DNA from: Bradyrhizobium ivorense
GTDB taxonomy: Bacteria > Pseudomonadota > Alphaproteobacteria > Rhizobiales > Xanthobacteraceae
DNA length: 64,000 nt
Assembly: GCF_900696085.1 (NCBI RefSeq)
Contig: NZ_CAADFC020000016.1
Location: 1,054,001-1,118,000 of the forward strand
Direction of reading: 5' to 3'
Shown here: positions 1 to 7,622 of the stretch, one piece after another
Numbering within the stretch: position 1 is the first letter of the stretch
How the letters are laid out: each line of letters starts with the position of its first letter
Position numbers and translations under genes: made by a program
Notes under the pieces: model-generated
Told to the model about the DNA's origin: nothing
Database searches by the model: none
The model's input: only the letters and a program-made list of their open reading frames with translations

Positions 1-384
1 GTTCGGCGGCACCGCCGGCGCCAGCGCCTGCAGCGCCGGTATCTTCAGGAAGCTCTGGATCACCAGCACGAAGACGTTGAGATAGAGCGAGACCATCGCG
101 GTGACGACATAGACCGGGCGCCAGATGCCATTGAGGCGCATCGCATAAAGCGCGATGCAGGCGATCGCGAGCAGCACCAGCGAGAGCAGGCCGATGATGT
201 GCGACGGCAGCAGCTTCTCGGTGAGCAGCGGCGGAATCACGAACCCGGTGACGTTGGTCAGTATCGTGAGCACGAGGAAGATCGCGGTGAGCCCGGGCAT
301 CGATTTCGACCCGAGCAGGCCAAACATCACGATCAGGCCGGAGACGATAGCAATCAGACTGATGACCACGTGCAGCAGGACCAT
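1..384 (-). CDS. integral membrane protein, N-terminal part (gene runs off the left edge)
   Basis: These are the first 128 codons of a gene that continues beyond the left edge. The visible protein is very hydrophobic, with about four membrane-spanning stretches near residues 4-24, 32-52, 63-83 and 93-115 and no soluble domain. I chose the ATG whose first base is 384 because a GGGGAG ribosome-binding site lies nine bases before it. I do not recognise the family. The 155-bp gap up to the next gene at 540 holds nothing I can identify. Confidence 0.7.
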   Translation of the reverse strand, partial: MVLLHVVISLIAIVSGLIVMFGLLGSKSMPGLTAIFLVLTILTNVTGFVIPPLLTEKLLPSHIIGLLSLVLLAIACIALYAMRLNGIWRPVYVVTAMVSLYLNVFVLVIQSFLKIPALQALAPAVPPN

Positions 385-539
385 GTGGATGCACTCCCCG
401 TTGAGAACCCGCGCCACGTTACGATGCGCGAGGAGAAATTGCTACATGGTTCCAATGGCAGGACGGCCGACATCTCATGAAAAATCCGCCACGGCCCGCC
501 GCCGTCAGGCATCGCGCCGTGCGCTTCCTGAGACATCGA

Positions 540-848
540 TCAATCATAGCGCGGGATCGGCCCGTTATGCGGCGTCTTGCGCTTCGACAGGTCGAACAGC
601 ACCTCGTCGACATAGCACCAGCCCCAGCCTTCCGGCGGATCGTAGCCCTCGATCACGGGATGGCCGGTGGCGTGGAAATGCGCGGTTGCATGCTTGTTGG
701 GCGAGTCGTCGCAGCAGCCGACATGGCCGCAGGTCCGGCAGATCCGCAAATGCAGCCAGCGGCTGCCGCTCTTCAGGCACTCCTCGCAGCCAAGCGCGCT
801 CGGCGTGACGTCCGCAATGCCGGCGATGTGGGTGCAGCCTTTTGACAT
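540..848 (-). CDS. UBP-type zinc finger protein
   Basis: This 102-residue protein is essentially one ZnF-UBP domain. It shows the ordered zinc ligands of that family: CTH near residue 5, CEEC near 21, CRTCGHVGCC near 37-46, and a His cluster (HATAHFHATGHPV) near 53-65. In eukaryotes the domain binds the free C-terminus of ubiquitin. In bacteria it occurs as short stand-alone proteins of unknown role, and no ubiquitin-like partner is visible here. It is a single-gene unit followed downstream only by the membrane protein on the same strand. The family assignment is strong; the function is unknown. Confidence 0.9.
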   Translation of the reverse strand: MSKGCTHIAGIADVTPSALGCEECLKSGSRWLHLRICRTCGHVGCCDDSPNKHATAHFHATGHPVIEGYDPPEGWGWCYVDEVLFDLSKRKTPHNGPIPRYD

Positions 849-880
849 TCTCTACCTCTCAACTCGTAATTTTAGTCGAT

Positions 881-991
881 CCGTCATCCTGAGGTGCGAG
901 CCCTTGCGAGCCTCGAAGGATGAATCGGCCACCGGCGGGGCCGTGCATCCTTCGAGGCTCGCCGAAGAGGGCTCGCACCTCAGGATGACGG
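881..991. repeat. long palindromic intergenic repeat (gtcatcctgagg family), copy 1
   Basis: The two arms (881-903 and 969-991) are perfect reverse complements of 23 bp, starting CCGTCATCCTGAGGTGCGAG. The interior also pairs in part (CCTTCGAGGCTCG/CGAGCCTCGAAGG), so the transcript would fold into a long hairpin. A diverged second copy lies at 16311-16428. It sits between two minus-strand genes. Confidence 0.85.
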
Positions 992-1017
992 GACATTGAG
1001 CCTGCACGGCGCCTTCC

Positions 1018-2712
1018 CTACAACGACGGACTGCCCGCATCCGCAAGATAGCCGTGCAGCGCGGCGACGACCTGGGCGCCTTCGCCGATCGCACCGCCGA
1101 CGCGCTTGACCGAGCCGGAGCGGACGTCGCCGACCGCGAACACGCCGGGCACCGTGGTCTCGAGCAGCGGCACGGCGCGGTTGCCCTCGCCGTTCTGCTT
1201 GCCGGTGAGCACGAAGCCGCCGCGGTCGACCTCGACGCCGCAGCCGTCGAGCCAGCCGGTGGCCGGATCGGCGCCGACGAACAGGAACAGATTGCGGATA
1301 TCGAGCGAAAACTCGTCGGGCGCGAGCCGGCTCTTCCAGCGCACCCGCTCCAAGGTCTCCGCGCCCTCGAGCCCGATCACCTCGGCGTTGAACACCAGAT
1401 CGATGTTCGGCGTCGCCTCGATGCGCTCGATCAGATAGCGCGACATGCTGGCCCCGAGCCCGCCGCCGCGAATCATCATGATCACCTTGCGGGCGTGGGC
1501 TGACAGATACACCGCCGCCTGGCCGGCCGAATTGCCGCCGCCCACAAGCACGACCTCCTGCTCGGCGCAGAGCCGCGCCTCGATCGGCGAGGCCCAGTAC
1601 CAGACGCCGCGGCCCTCATAGGCATCGAGATTGTCGATCTCGGGCCTGCGATAGCGCGCGCCGCTCGCGACCACCACCGACTTGGCGCGCAGGGTGTGCC
1701 CGCAATCGGTGGCGAGCGCGAATGCGCCCGAGGTCTTGCTGCAGTCGAGCGCCTTGATCGAGACCGGGATCAGCATCTCGGCGCCGAATTTCTGCGCCTG
1801 ATTGAAGGCGCGGCCGGCCAGCGCCTGGCCGGAGATGCCGGTCGGAAAGCCGAGATAGTTCTCGATGCGCATGCTGGCGCCGGCCTGGCCGCCATAGGCG
1901 CGGGAATCGAACACCGCAACCGACAGCCCTTCCGACGCGGCGTAGACCGCGGTGGCGAGCCCGGCCGGGCCGCTGCCGACCACGGCGACGTCATAGAGCT
2001 TGTCGTGCTTCTTGCCGCCGATCATGCCGAGCGCCATCGCCAGCGCGGTCTCCGACGGATTGCGCAGCACCGTGCCGTTCGGCGCGACCACCAGCGGCAG
2101 TTCGGCGCGGGACACCGAATAACGGGCAACGAGGTCGGCCGCATCCTTGTCGGTCTCCGGATCGAGCACGTGATGCGGCTGGCCGTTGCGCGCCAAAAAG
2201 TTCTGCAGCCTCGCCATGGTGCCGGCCGCGCCGATCAGCACCGGCCCGCCGGCGCCGCCCTGGATCAGGCTGACCCGGCGCAGGATCAGCGCGCGCATGA
2301 TGCGCTCGCCGAGATCGGCCTCGGCGACCAAGAGCGCACGCAAGCGCTCCGGCGGCAGCAGCAGCGTCTCGACCTCGCCCTCGGCATGGCCGTCGACCAG
2401 CGCAGGCCGCCCGGAGAGCTGGCCGATCTCGGCCAGAAACTGCCCCGGCCCCTGGTCGATGATCGGCGTGACCCGGCCGAGGCCGTCGCGCTGGGTGATC
2501 GCGACATGGCCCGCCAGAATCACGAACATGCCCGGCCCCGGCTTGCCGGTCTCGAACAGCGCCTCGCCGTCGCCGTATGACCGCGGCTCGCCGAACCGGC
2601 GCATGCGCTCGATCTCGAGCGACGTCAGCGTTGGAAAGGTCTGCTCCTGGCGTGGGAACGCGTAGGCGGTTGCGGTGAGCCGGTTGATCGTCGGTGTGTC
2701 GTCTGCAGCCAT
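1018..2712 (-). CDS. cyclic-nucleotide-binding-domain flavoprotein, thioredoxin-reductase-like
   Basis: The 564-residue protein has three visible parts. Residues ~25-145 form a CAP/cNMP-binding beta-roll (YGDGEALFETGKPGPGMFVI, GQFLAEIGQLSG). Residues ~155-225 resemble a thioredoxin/glutaredoxin fold without a CxxC. Residues ~238-560 form an FAD/NAD(P)H oxidoreductase with the FAD dinucleotide motif GSGPAG (247-252) and the NAD(P)H motif GGGNSAGQ (391-398). Classical thioredoxin reductase carries a redox CxxC where this protein reads WYWASPIE (371-378), so disulfide transfer by the usual route is not possible. Expected role: a nucleotide- or redox-sensing flavoenzyme in the cytosol. Substrate unknown. 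Confidence 0.85.
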   Translation of the reverse strand: MAADDTPTINRLTATAYAFPRQEQTFPTLTSLEIERMRRFGEPRSYGDGEALFETGKPGPGMFVILAGHVAITQRDGLGRVTPIIDQGPGQFLAEIGQLSGRPALVDGHAEGEVETLLLPPERLRALLVAEADLGERIMRALILRRVSLIQGGAGGPVLIGAAGTMARLQNFLARNGQPHHVLDPETDKDAADLVARYSVSRAELPLVVAPNGTVLRNPSETALAMALGMIGGKKHDKLYDVAVVGSGPAGLATAVYAASEGLSVAVFDSRAYGGQAGASMRIENYLGFPTGISGQALAGRAFNQAQKFGAEMLIPVSIKALDCSKTSGAFALATDCGHTLRAKSVVVASGARYRRPEIDNLDAYEGRGVWYWASPIEARLCAEQEVVLVGGGNSAGQAAVYLSAHARKVIMMIRGGGLGASMSRYLIERIEATPNIDLVFNAEVIGLEGAETLERVRWKSRLAPDEFSLDIRNLFLFVGADPATGWLDGCGVEVDRGGFVLTGKQNGEGNRAVPLLETTVPGVFAVGDVRSGSVKRVGGAIGEGAQVVAALHGYLADAGSPSL

Positions 2713-2779
2713 CTTTGGCGCCCCACTTTCTTCAGCACTCGCGAACCGGCTAACGATCCGGCTCGTCTCGGTCGGCGTG

Positions 2780-2881
2780 AAGCGCGATGAGATCAGGTTG
2801 GATCGTCATCGCGCTTTAGCTCTTTGTTTGATCATGATCTTTTCGGAAAACCGCTTCGCACTTTTCCGGATCATGCTCTAG
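2780..2881. repeat. composite palindromic repeat (AGCATGATCCGG / AAGCGCGATG family), copy 1
   Basis: Two palindromes lie side by side: AAGCGCGATG...CATCGCGCTT (2780-2817) and a second hairpin built on GATCATGATC...GGATCATGCTC (2829-2879). The same composite occurs in opposite orientation at 42786-42890, and the second half alone at 36271-36332. Here the second half overlaps the 3' end of the small gene at 2816-3040. Confidence 0.85.
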
Positions 2882-3040
2882 CGAGGCATCGCCCGGTTCG
2901 GAAGCCACATCCTCGCGACCGCGTGCCTGCGATTTCCGCCGCTTCAGGTTTTCGCGCAGCGCCAGCTTCAGGCGGTCCTGTCGCGAATCCTTCACGCTGG
3001 CTCCGGCCTGCCCGCCGCCCTTGCCTTGATCGCCTGTCAT
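2816..3040 (-). CDS. small basic protein with a repeat-derived C-terminus
   Basis: This is a 74-residue charged cytosolic protein. Its core DSRQDRLKLALRENLKRRKS (residues ~18-37) is a type I recall as conserved in short hypothetical proteins of Bradyrhizobium, with no known function. The ATG at 3040 is the start that places this core near the N-terminus; longer in-frame starts lack support. The last ~20 codons (LEHDPEKCEAVFRKDHDQT) are encoded by the dispersed palindromic repeat at 2829-2880, so the ancestral stop was probably lost when the repeat arrived. No partner is evident; the neighbours are unrelated. Confidence 0.65.
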   Translation of the reverse strand: MTGDQGKGGGQAGASVKDSRQDRLKLALRENLKRRKSQARGREDVASEPGDASLEHDPEKCEAVFRKDHDQTKS

Positions 3041-3305
3041 TTCCAAAACTCTGAACCGCCGACGCTCGCGCACGGAGCATAGAGGATGGCCGCCGCCCGC
3101 GCACCCTAGCCGGCCGGCCAGTTGCGTCTGGCGGACGATTCGGCCGCAAGGGCCCGCGAAGGCAACGTTGGGAACCAAATCAGGCCGGAATCCGCCGGAT
3201 TGGCGACGATCGCCGGCAGGGAACGGCAATTTCCGCCGATTTCACCGCCGGCAGCGGCGCCCTTTTGCTTGCGCCGGAGGGGGCCTTGTGGCAAGAACCG
3301 CCCGC

Positions 3306-3335
3306 TTGGACGGGCCCCTCGAGGGTCGATTCTAT
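3306..3335 (+). promoter_or_regulatory. possible promoter of tRNA-Thr
   Basis: TTGGAC (3306-3311) lies 17-18 bp upstream of an AT-rich ATTCTAT stretch (3329-3335), about 13 bp before the tRNA. The -35 is good and the -10 weak, so this is tentative. The rest of 3041-3305 holds nothing I recognise. Confidence 0.35.
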
Positions 3336-3347
3336 TTTCCCGGGCAT

Positions 3348-3422
3348 GCTGCCGTAGCTCAGTGGTAGAGCACTCCATTGGTAATGGAGAGGTCGACAGT
3401 TCAATCCTGTCTGGCAGCACCA
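3348..3422 (+). tRNA. tRNA-Thr (anticodon GGT)
   Basis: A complete cloverleaf can be drawn. The acceptor stem is GCTGCCG paired with TGGCAGC (one G-T pair). The D-arm is GCTC...GAGC, and the anticodon stem CTCCA/TGGAG encloses TTGGTAA, giving anticodon GGT for threonine. The T-arm contains GTTCAATC. The discriminator A is followed by an encoded CCA (3420-3422). It is transcribed alone, and the sequence just downstream has a different composition from the rest of the window. Confidence 0.97.
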
Positions 3423-3799
3423 TTCTCTTCATAAAAGCAGATGTTTAGTTGGGGCCGATTCGGGACCAGCCATCTCGTCCGTCTCGGGGGAGCGGCAACG
3501 GCTCCCGTCATCCGATCTTGGGCAGGCCGGTTCTGGTCCTTTGACATGTGGAGACCGGGCTGGGCTGACGATGTGCGCTCACGCTGGCAAAGCAGACTTC
3601 GTGCGAAGGAGCCCGCCGCCTTCCTAGTTTGGGCCCACATGCGACCGTGGTTGCTGTCCAAGTGGCGCCACCGCAAGCTGCTCGATAGACAGCTACGCCG
3701 CGGGAGAAGTGACGCTAGCATGGCAGCACGCCGAGTTCCGACGTAAATTGCAGCTCCATATTGGAGGCACACTGCTTATTAATACGAAGGGACACGGAC
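3423..3799. other. 377-bp intergenic stretch downstream of tRNA-Thr
   Basis: Open frames of about 100 codons exist on both strands (for example 3441-3746 plus), but none has a plausible ribosome-binding site, recognisable motif or protein-like composition. I looked for a second copy of the tRNA 3' end that would mark an integration event and found none. It may be the remnant of an insertion next to the tRNA. Confidence 0.4.
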
Positions 3800-4306
3800 A
3801 TGCTTACCTATTCGATTGCACGTGAATTCCTTTCCGTTGCCATAGATAGCACAACCTTTTCGGTTCGGGCCTACTCGGGCGGCGGACGAGGGCGCACCGG
3901 CGGAGGGGCTGAGCACAGCTTTTCCAGTTATGATGCGTTCCGTAAAGAGAGAGACATCAAGGCAGGTCACACCCACGGCGGTCCTATCCCGCCAGGATTT
4001 TATGTATGTCATTACGTCCCACTCCACCCGCCGTTCCACGGCCCAGTCATTCAGCTCGAACAAACCATAACATCTCTTCTCAATGTCGATGCTCCAAGTA
4101 CGCCACGCTTGTACGGCCGAGATAAGTTTTGGATACACGGGAGTGGAAAGCACGGCAGCGACGGTTGCATAGTGATCGAGGACAAGTATCTCCGCGATCG
4201 CCTCAACAATGCGGTGAAAAACGCGAAGAACGCTGTTCTGCTAAAGGTAGTAGAACCGGGGTTTCCGCTTCCGGCGGCGCGTGCGATGATAAGACCTATT
4301 GCCTAG
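3800..4306 (+). CDS. DUF2778/Tlde1-like L,D-transpeptidase-fold protein
   Basis: The 168-residue protein carries the two signatures of the DUF2778/Tlde1 family: GGPIPPGFY (residues 60-68) and the catalytic-type motif HGSGKHGSDGC (113-123), giving His113 and Cys123 as likely catalytic residues. Tlde1 proteins are type VI secretion effectors that act on peptidoglycan with L,D-transpeptidase/carboxypeptidase chemistry. Other members are plain periplasmic enzymes. There is no signal peptide, and no secretion or immunity gene is recognisable nearby. I prefer the ATG at 3800 (preceded by GAAGGGACACGGAC) to an upstream in-frame start at 3761. Codon use is less GC-rich than in neighbouring genes, suggesting recent acquisition. 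Confidence 0.75.
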   Translation: MLTYSIAREFLSVAIDSTTFSVRAYSGGGRGRTGGGAEHSFSSYDAFRKERDIKAGHTHGGPIPPGFYVCHYVPLHPPFHGPVIQLEQTITSLLNVDAPSTPRLYGRDKFWIHGSGKHGSDGCIVIEDKYLRDRLNNAVKNAKNAVLLKVVEPGFPLPAARAMIRPIA

Positions 4307-4532
4307 CACCGTTCTCGCACCAGAGACCCGGACTCTGATTTGCGCGACCATCGGAGACATCGGGTTCTTCGAGGTGAAGCGGAAGTCCCGGTTCGGTCGC
4401 TATGGGCGGCTTTTGGACCCAAATCCAACTTGCTTGGTCGCCCAAGTCTTGCCCTGATCAGTAGATCAGGCATAGTCCCGCCAATCACATTACTGCAGCC
4501 ATTTACTTTAGCCATTTGCTGACGAGTGGGGA

Positions 4533-5792
4533 ATGAAGAGAATTGTGCTTGTCTTTCTCGCTGGCATGTCCGTAGCGCTCGGTAGTGAGGCCATCGCGCA
4601 ATCACCAGGCCCACGTTTCCGCCCTGACGGCCAAGACGCCGATGCCTACGGCAGAAGGGATGGATATCCGGCTTGCTCCAATTACGACTACGTCACCAAG
4701 CAGCGTTGTCGTGTCGGGGCATTCAGCCATTTTGATACGCTCTTCCCCACGCGCACTATTGCCGCCCCAAAGGTACCGAGCCGCTTGATGCGCGCGCCCA
4801 CTGAGCCGACTATTCGCTACACCTACCTAGGGCAAACTGTGACGCTCGACGACTATCTCGAGCATCATCCGATCACCGGCTTCCTGATCGCGAAGGGCGA
4901 CACTATTCTTCTGGAACGATACCAATACGGGCGGACAGACAAGCATCGTATGACGTCGTTCTCAATGGCTAAGACGATCACGGCAATGTTGGTCGGAATT
5001 GCCGTAAAGAATGGGGCTATTCGATCTATCTACGATTCGGCTGAAACTTACGTACCGGAGCTGAAGGGATCTGAATACGGACGCACCCCAATCAAGGCAC
5101 TGTTGCAGATGTCGTCCGGGGTCGCTTGGAAAGAGGAAACAACCAATCTGACCGACGCAAAGAGCGACAGTGCTATTCTCTCTCGATATACCGTGGGACA
5201 GGGACCCGGAGGAGTTATTGCTGCGCTGAAGCACTTCAATACGCGCGAGGCTCCGCCAAATGTACGGTGGAATTATTCTTCTGCAGAGACAACAGTTTTG
5301 GGCCTCGTAGTTGCTGGTGCAACCGGTCGACGCCTATCCGACTACGCAAGGGAGAAGCTGTGGGCGCCCTTGGGCGCAGAGGCCGATGCCAAGTGGTCGT
5401 TGGACGCGACGGGCCGCGAGGTTGCGTATGCCTACTTCAACGCGACGCTTCGGGATTGGGCCCGCCTCGGCTTGATGCTTGCCCATGACGGTAAGTGGAA
5501 CGATAAAACCATTGTCCCCGAAAACTGGCTGCTCACCGGGACCACCATCGCGCCGACCGACACCCATCTAAGTTTCTCCAATTCTTATTGGGCCGGATAC
5601 GGCTACCAAGTGTGGCTCATTCCCGGGAATAACCGCATGTTTGCGTTTCAAGGTTTCCGCGGCCAATTCGTGATGGTTGATCCGGAAAACAAGCTGGTGC
5701 TTGTGCAGACGGGAGCGAGGCCCGCCAACGACTATGCCGCTGACAAGGAACTGATCGCAATTTTTCAGGCCGCGTCCGCGCAGCTCCACTAA
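4533..5792 (+). CDS. secreted serine hydrolase, class C beta-lactamase fold
   Basis: The 419-residue protein begins with a signal peptide (MKRIVLVFLAGMSVALGSEA, cleavage near IAQ-SP). It then shows the SxxK nucleophile motif SMAK (Ser144-Lys147), an NYSSAE motif near residue 247 at the place of the YxN tyrosine, and FQGFRGQ near the C-terminus in place of KTG. This is the serine hydrolase/penicillin-binding-protein-like family, whose members are periplasmic esterases, D-amino peptidases or beta-lactamase relatives; substrate cannot be inferred. It follows the Tlde1-like gene on the same strand after 226 bp with no recognisable content. Its GC content is lower than its surroundings. Confidence 0.85.
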   Translation: MKRIVLVFLAGMSVALGSEAIAQSPGPRFRPDGQDADAYGRRDGYPACSNYDYVTKQRCRVGAFSHFDTLFPTRTIAAPKVPSRLMRAPTEPTIRYTYLGQTVTLDDYLEHHPITGFLIAKGDTILLERYQYGRTDKHRMTSFSMAKTITAMLVGIAVKNGAIRSIYDSAETYVPELKGSEYGRTPIKALLQMSSGVAWKEETTNLTDAKSDSAILSRYTVGQGPGGVIAALKHFNTREAPPNVRWNYSSAETTVLGLVVAGATGRRLSDYAREKLWAPLGAEADAKWSLDATGREVAYAYFNATLRDWARLGLMLAHDGKWNDKTIVPENWLLTGTTIAPTDTHLSFSNSYWAGYGYQVWLIPGNNRMFAFQGFRGQFVMVDPENKLVLVQTGARPANDYAADKELIAIFQAASAQLH

Positions 5793-5938
5793 CGCTAACT
5801 TCGTTTACGTGCCGTGCCGGCGCTTCGCGTGCGAACCACAAACCCTTTGCCCGCACATGCCACGGCCGCTTGTGTCCTTAAGCGGCGGCGGAGGGATATG
5901 GCCGGCGCACCGCGCGCGCCGGAGTCGCGCAGCACGAA

Positions 5939-6064
5939 TCAGTGCGATATCATCCCGCCGGCAAGCAGCATCATCGCCACGATATAAAAGACGAACACAC
6001 TGCCGACCCATTTCCAATCGATGTCACTGTGCTCGGGGCTGAGACTTTCAATGATGCCTTGCAT
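5939..6064 (-). CDS. 41-residue single-span membrane protein
   Basis: This short frame encodes MQGIIESLSPEHSDIDWKWV followed by a hydrophobic helix (about residues 20-39: VGSVFVFYIVAMMLLAGGMI) and ends in SH. A GGAGAG ribosome-binding site lies six bases before the ATG at 6064. The acidic N-terminus and single helix resemble small inner-membrane peptides that act as subunits or regulators. The gene is isolated between convergent and divergent neighbours. Function unknown. The good ribosome-binding site and clean helix are why I regard it as real. Confidence 0.55.
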   Translation of the reverse strand: MQGIIESLSPEHSDIDWKWVGSVFVFYIVAMMLLAGGMISH

Positions 6065-6125
6065 GATCGTCTCTCCATCTGGAGGTCGCATGCATGTCGT
6101 ATAGCCCCGACCCGGCGTACGCCGC

Positions 6126-6485
6126 GTGACCTACTTCACACTTGCCTTGTCGCGGAGCGGAACCAGAGTGACCGGCCCAGAACTGAAGAAACTGCGCGAA
6201 GCGCTCAGCGAGGCGATCGGCCGCAAGCTGACGGCAGCCGACATGGCGAAGCTTTGCGGACTGGACGCCGGCGGTGCCGAGAAGATCCGGCGCTGGGAGG
6301 TCACCGGCCCGACCGCCAAGGTCGCCGCGCTGCTGCGGGTGCTGGCGATGGCCAGCGAGCACTATCCGATCCTGGAAAAGTTCGACGTGTTCGACCGCCA
6401 CGACGTTCCCGTGAAGGAGCGGCCGGCACGGCGCCAGGCTTTTCGCGAGCAGATGCGCGAGGATGTGCGGCGGCGGCTTGGCTAG
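6126..6485 (+). CDS. helix-turn-helix-like protein of unknown function
   Basis: The 119-residue protein has a segment LKKLREALSEAIGRKLTAAD followed by MAKLCGLDAGGAEKIRRWE (residues ~18-58) that fits the helix pattern of XRE-type DNA-binding domains in which Trp follows the recognition helix. The second half (HYPILEKFDVFDRHDVP and an Arg-rich tail) is not a domain I recognise. The start is uncertain: GTG at 6126 gives this length, while GTG at 6168 would remove 14 residues and has a GGAG ten bases upstream. It stands alone; a regulatory role is inference from the HTH pattern only. Confidence 0.6.
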   Translation: MTYFTLALSRSGTRVTGPELKKLREALSEAIGRKLTAADMAKLCGLDAGGAEKIRRWEVTGPTAKVAALLRVLAMASEHYPILEKFDVFDRHDVPVKERPARRQAFREQMREDVRRRLG

Positions 6486-6519
6486 CCCAGCGCTGCGTTA
6501 AGCCTTCCTTCATCCACGC

Positions 6520-6535
6520 TTAAGCGTTCGTTAGG
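6520..6535 (+). promoter_or_regulatory. CtrA-like box upstream of the outer membrane protein gene
   Basis: TTAA (6520-6523), seven bases, then TTAG (6531-6534) approximates the alphaproteobacterial CtrA site TTAA-N7-TTAAC with one mismatch in the second half. It lies about 140 bp before the start at 6676. Weak evidence by itself. Confidence 0.25.
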
Positions 6536-6675
6536 CACAACAAAACCTTTCGCGGCAAACGGCAGGTTTAGCGGCCGCGGTGGACAGCATTTTATTCAAA
6601 AGCTGTGTAACTGCAGCCGCAAGGATGGCGCCAATGCGCGGCGCCTCCGCACGACCTGTCCGGAGACTGACCACA

Positions 6676-7410
6676 ATGAACAAGTTCCTGCTCGCAACCG
6701 CAGCCATGGCTGCCGCCGTCGCCGCCTTTGGCGCGACCGCCGAGGCCGCCGATCTCGGCGCCCGTCCCTATTACAAGCAGCCCGCGCCCGTTTACGCCGC
6801 ACCGCTCTACAACTGGACCGGCTTCTATCTCGGCGGTCACCTCGGCGGCGTGTTTGCCGACAACAACACCTTCAACGGCCTCGCGCTGTCCGACAGCAGC
6901 GCCCGCTTCATGGGCGGCGTGCAGGCCGGCTACGACTGGCAGCTCTCGCCGATGTGGGTGATCGGCCTCGAAGGCCAGTATTCCTGGGTCGGCGGCCACC
7001 AGCTCAATGCGATCTTCCCCGGCGGCTATGTCTACAACAACAACCAGCGCGGCATCGCCTCGGTCACCGGCCGGGTCGGCTACACCTGGGGTCCGGGCCT
7101 GATCTATGTGAAGGGCGGCTACGCCTACTCCGACAACAACGAGAAGGTGACGCTCGGCGGCGTCGCGATCCCGTTTGCGCTCAGCGACAGCCACCAGAAC
7201 GGCTGGACCGTCGGCGCCGGCGCCGAATATATGTTCGCCCCGAACTGGTCGGCGAAGGTCGAGTACCAGTATTACGACTTCGGCGACAGCCGCTTCACCG
7301 GTCCGGCCGCGCTGGTGCCGTTCGGCAGCTTCCACAATGACGAGCACACCGTGAAGGCCGGCATCAACTACCGCTTCAACTTCGCTAACCCGATGGCGGC
7401 GCGCTACTGA
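6676..7410 (+). CDS. outer membrane beta-barrel protein (Omp25/Omp31-type porin family)
   Basis: The 244-residue protein has a signal peptide (MNKFLLATAAMAAAVAAFGA, cleaved after AEA). Next comes the Rhizobiales OMP hallmark YNWTGFYLGGHLGG (residues ~45-58), then alternating aromatic beta-strands (VTGRVGYTWGPGLIYVKGGY, VGAGAEYMFAPNWSAKVEYQ) and a C-terminal strand HTVKAGINYRFNF. This is the small eight-stranded barrel family that is abundant in Brucella and Bradyrhizobium outer membranes, with structural and host-interaction roles. Start at 6676 is chosen because it begins the signal peptide. A strong hairpin terminator follows at 7435. Confidence 0.93.
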   Translation: MNKFLLATAAMAAAVAAFGATAEAADLGARPYYKQPAPVYAAPLYNWTGFYLGGHLGGVFADNNTFNGLALSDSSARFMGGVQAGYDWQLSPMWVIGLEGQYSWVGGHQLNAIFPGGYVYNNNQRGIASVTGRVGYTWGPGLIYVKGGYAYSDNNEKVTLGGVAIPFALSDSHQNGWTVGAGAEYMFAPNWSAKVEYQYYDFGDSRFTGPAALVPFGSFHNDEHTVKAGINYRFNFANPMAARY

Positions 7411-7434
7411 GATCGTCGATACAACCAGGCGTGG

Positions 7435-7460
7435 AAAAGGCCGGCGCACGCCGGCCTTTT
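7435..7460 (+). terminator. rho-independent terminator of the outer membrane protein gene
   Basis: AAAAGGCCGGCG/CGCCGGCCTTTT forms an almost uninterrupted stem around a tiny loop, 24 bp after the stop codon, ending in four T residues. Confidence 0.85.
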
Positions 7461-7622
7461 GCATATGGGCACGTGCATCAATTCCGTGCAGGAGAAAGCG
7501 CCGGCACACGCGATGCTCAAAATTCGCCCGCTTTGCCGCAATTTTCCCGATTTTGTTAACCGGCCGCACCGATACTCCCGCGCCGGGAAACACTGGGGAA
7601 AGTGCACGGGGGCACGGGGGCA

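Noticed and set aside
3441..3746. 101-codon plus-strand frame after tRNA-Thr
   Set aside because: Trp/Arg-rich, no ribosome-binding site, and an equally long frame overlaps on the other strand.
3348..5800. Integration by a tRNA-targeting element with a duplicated att site
   Set aside because: I found no second copy of the tRNA 3' end and no integrase, so only the composition and location support an island.
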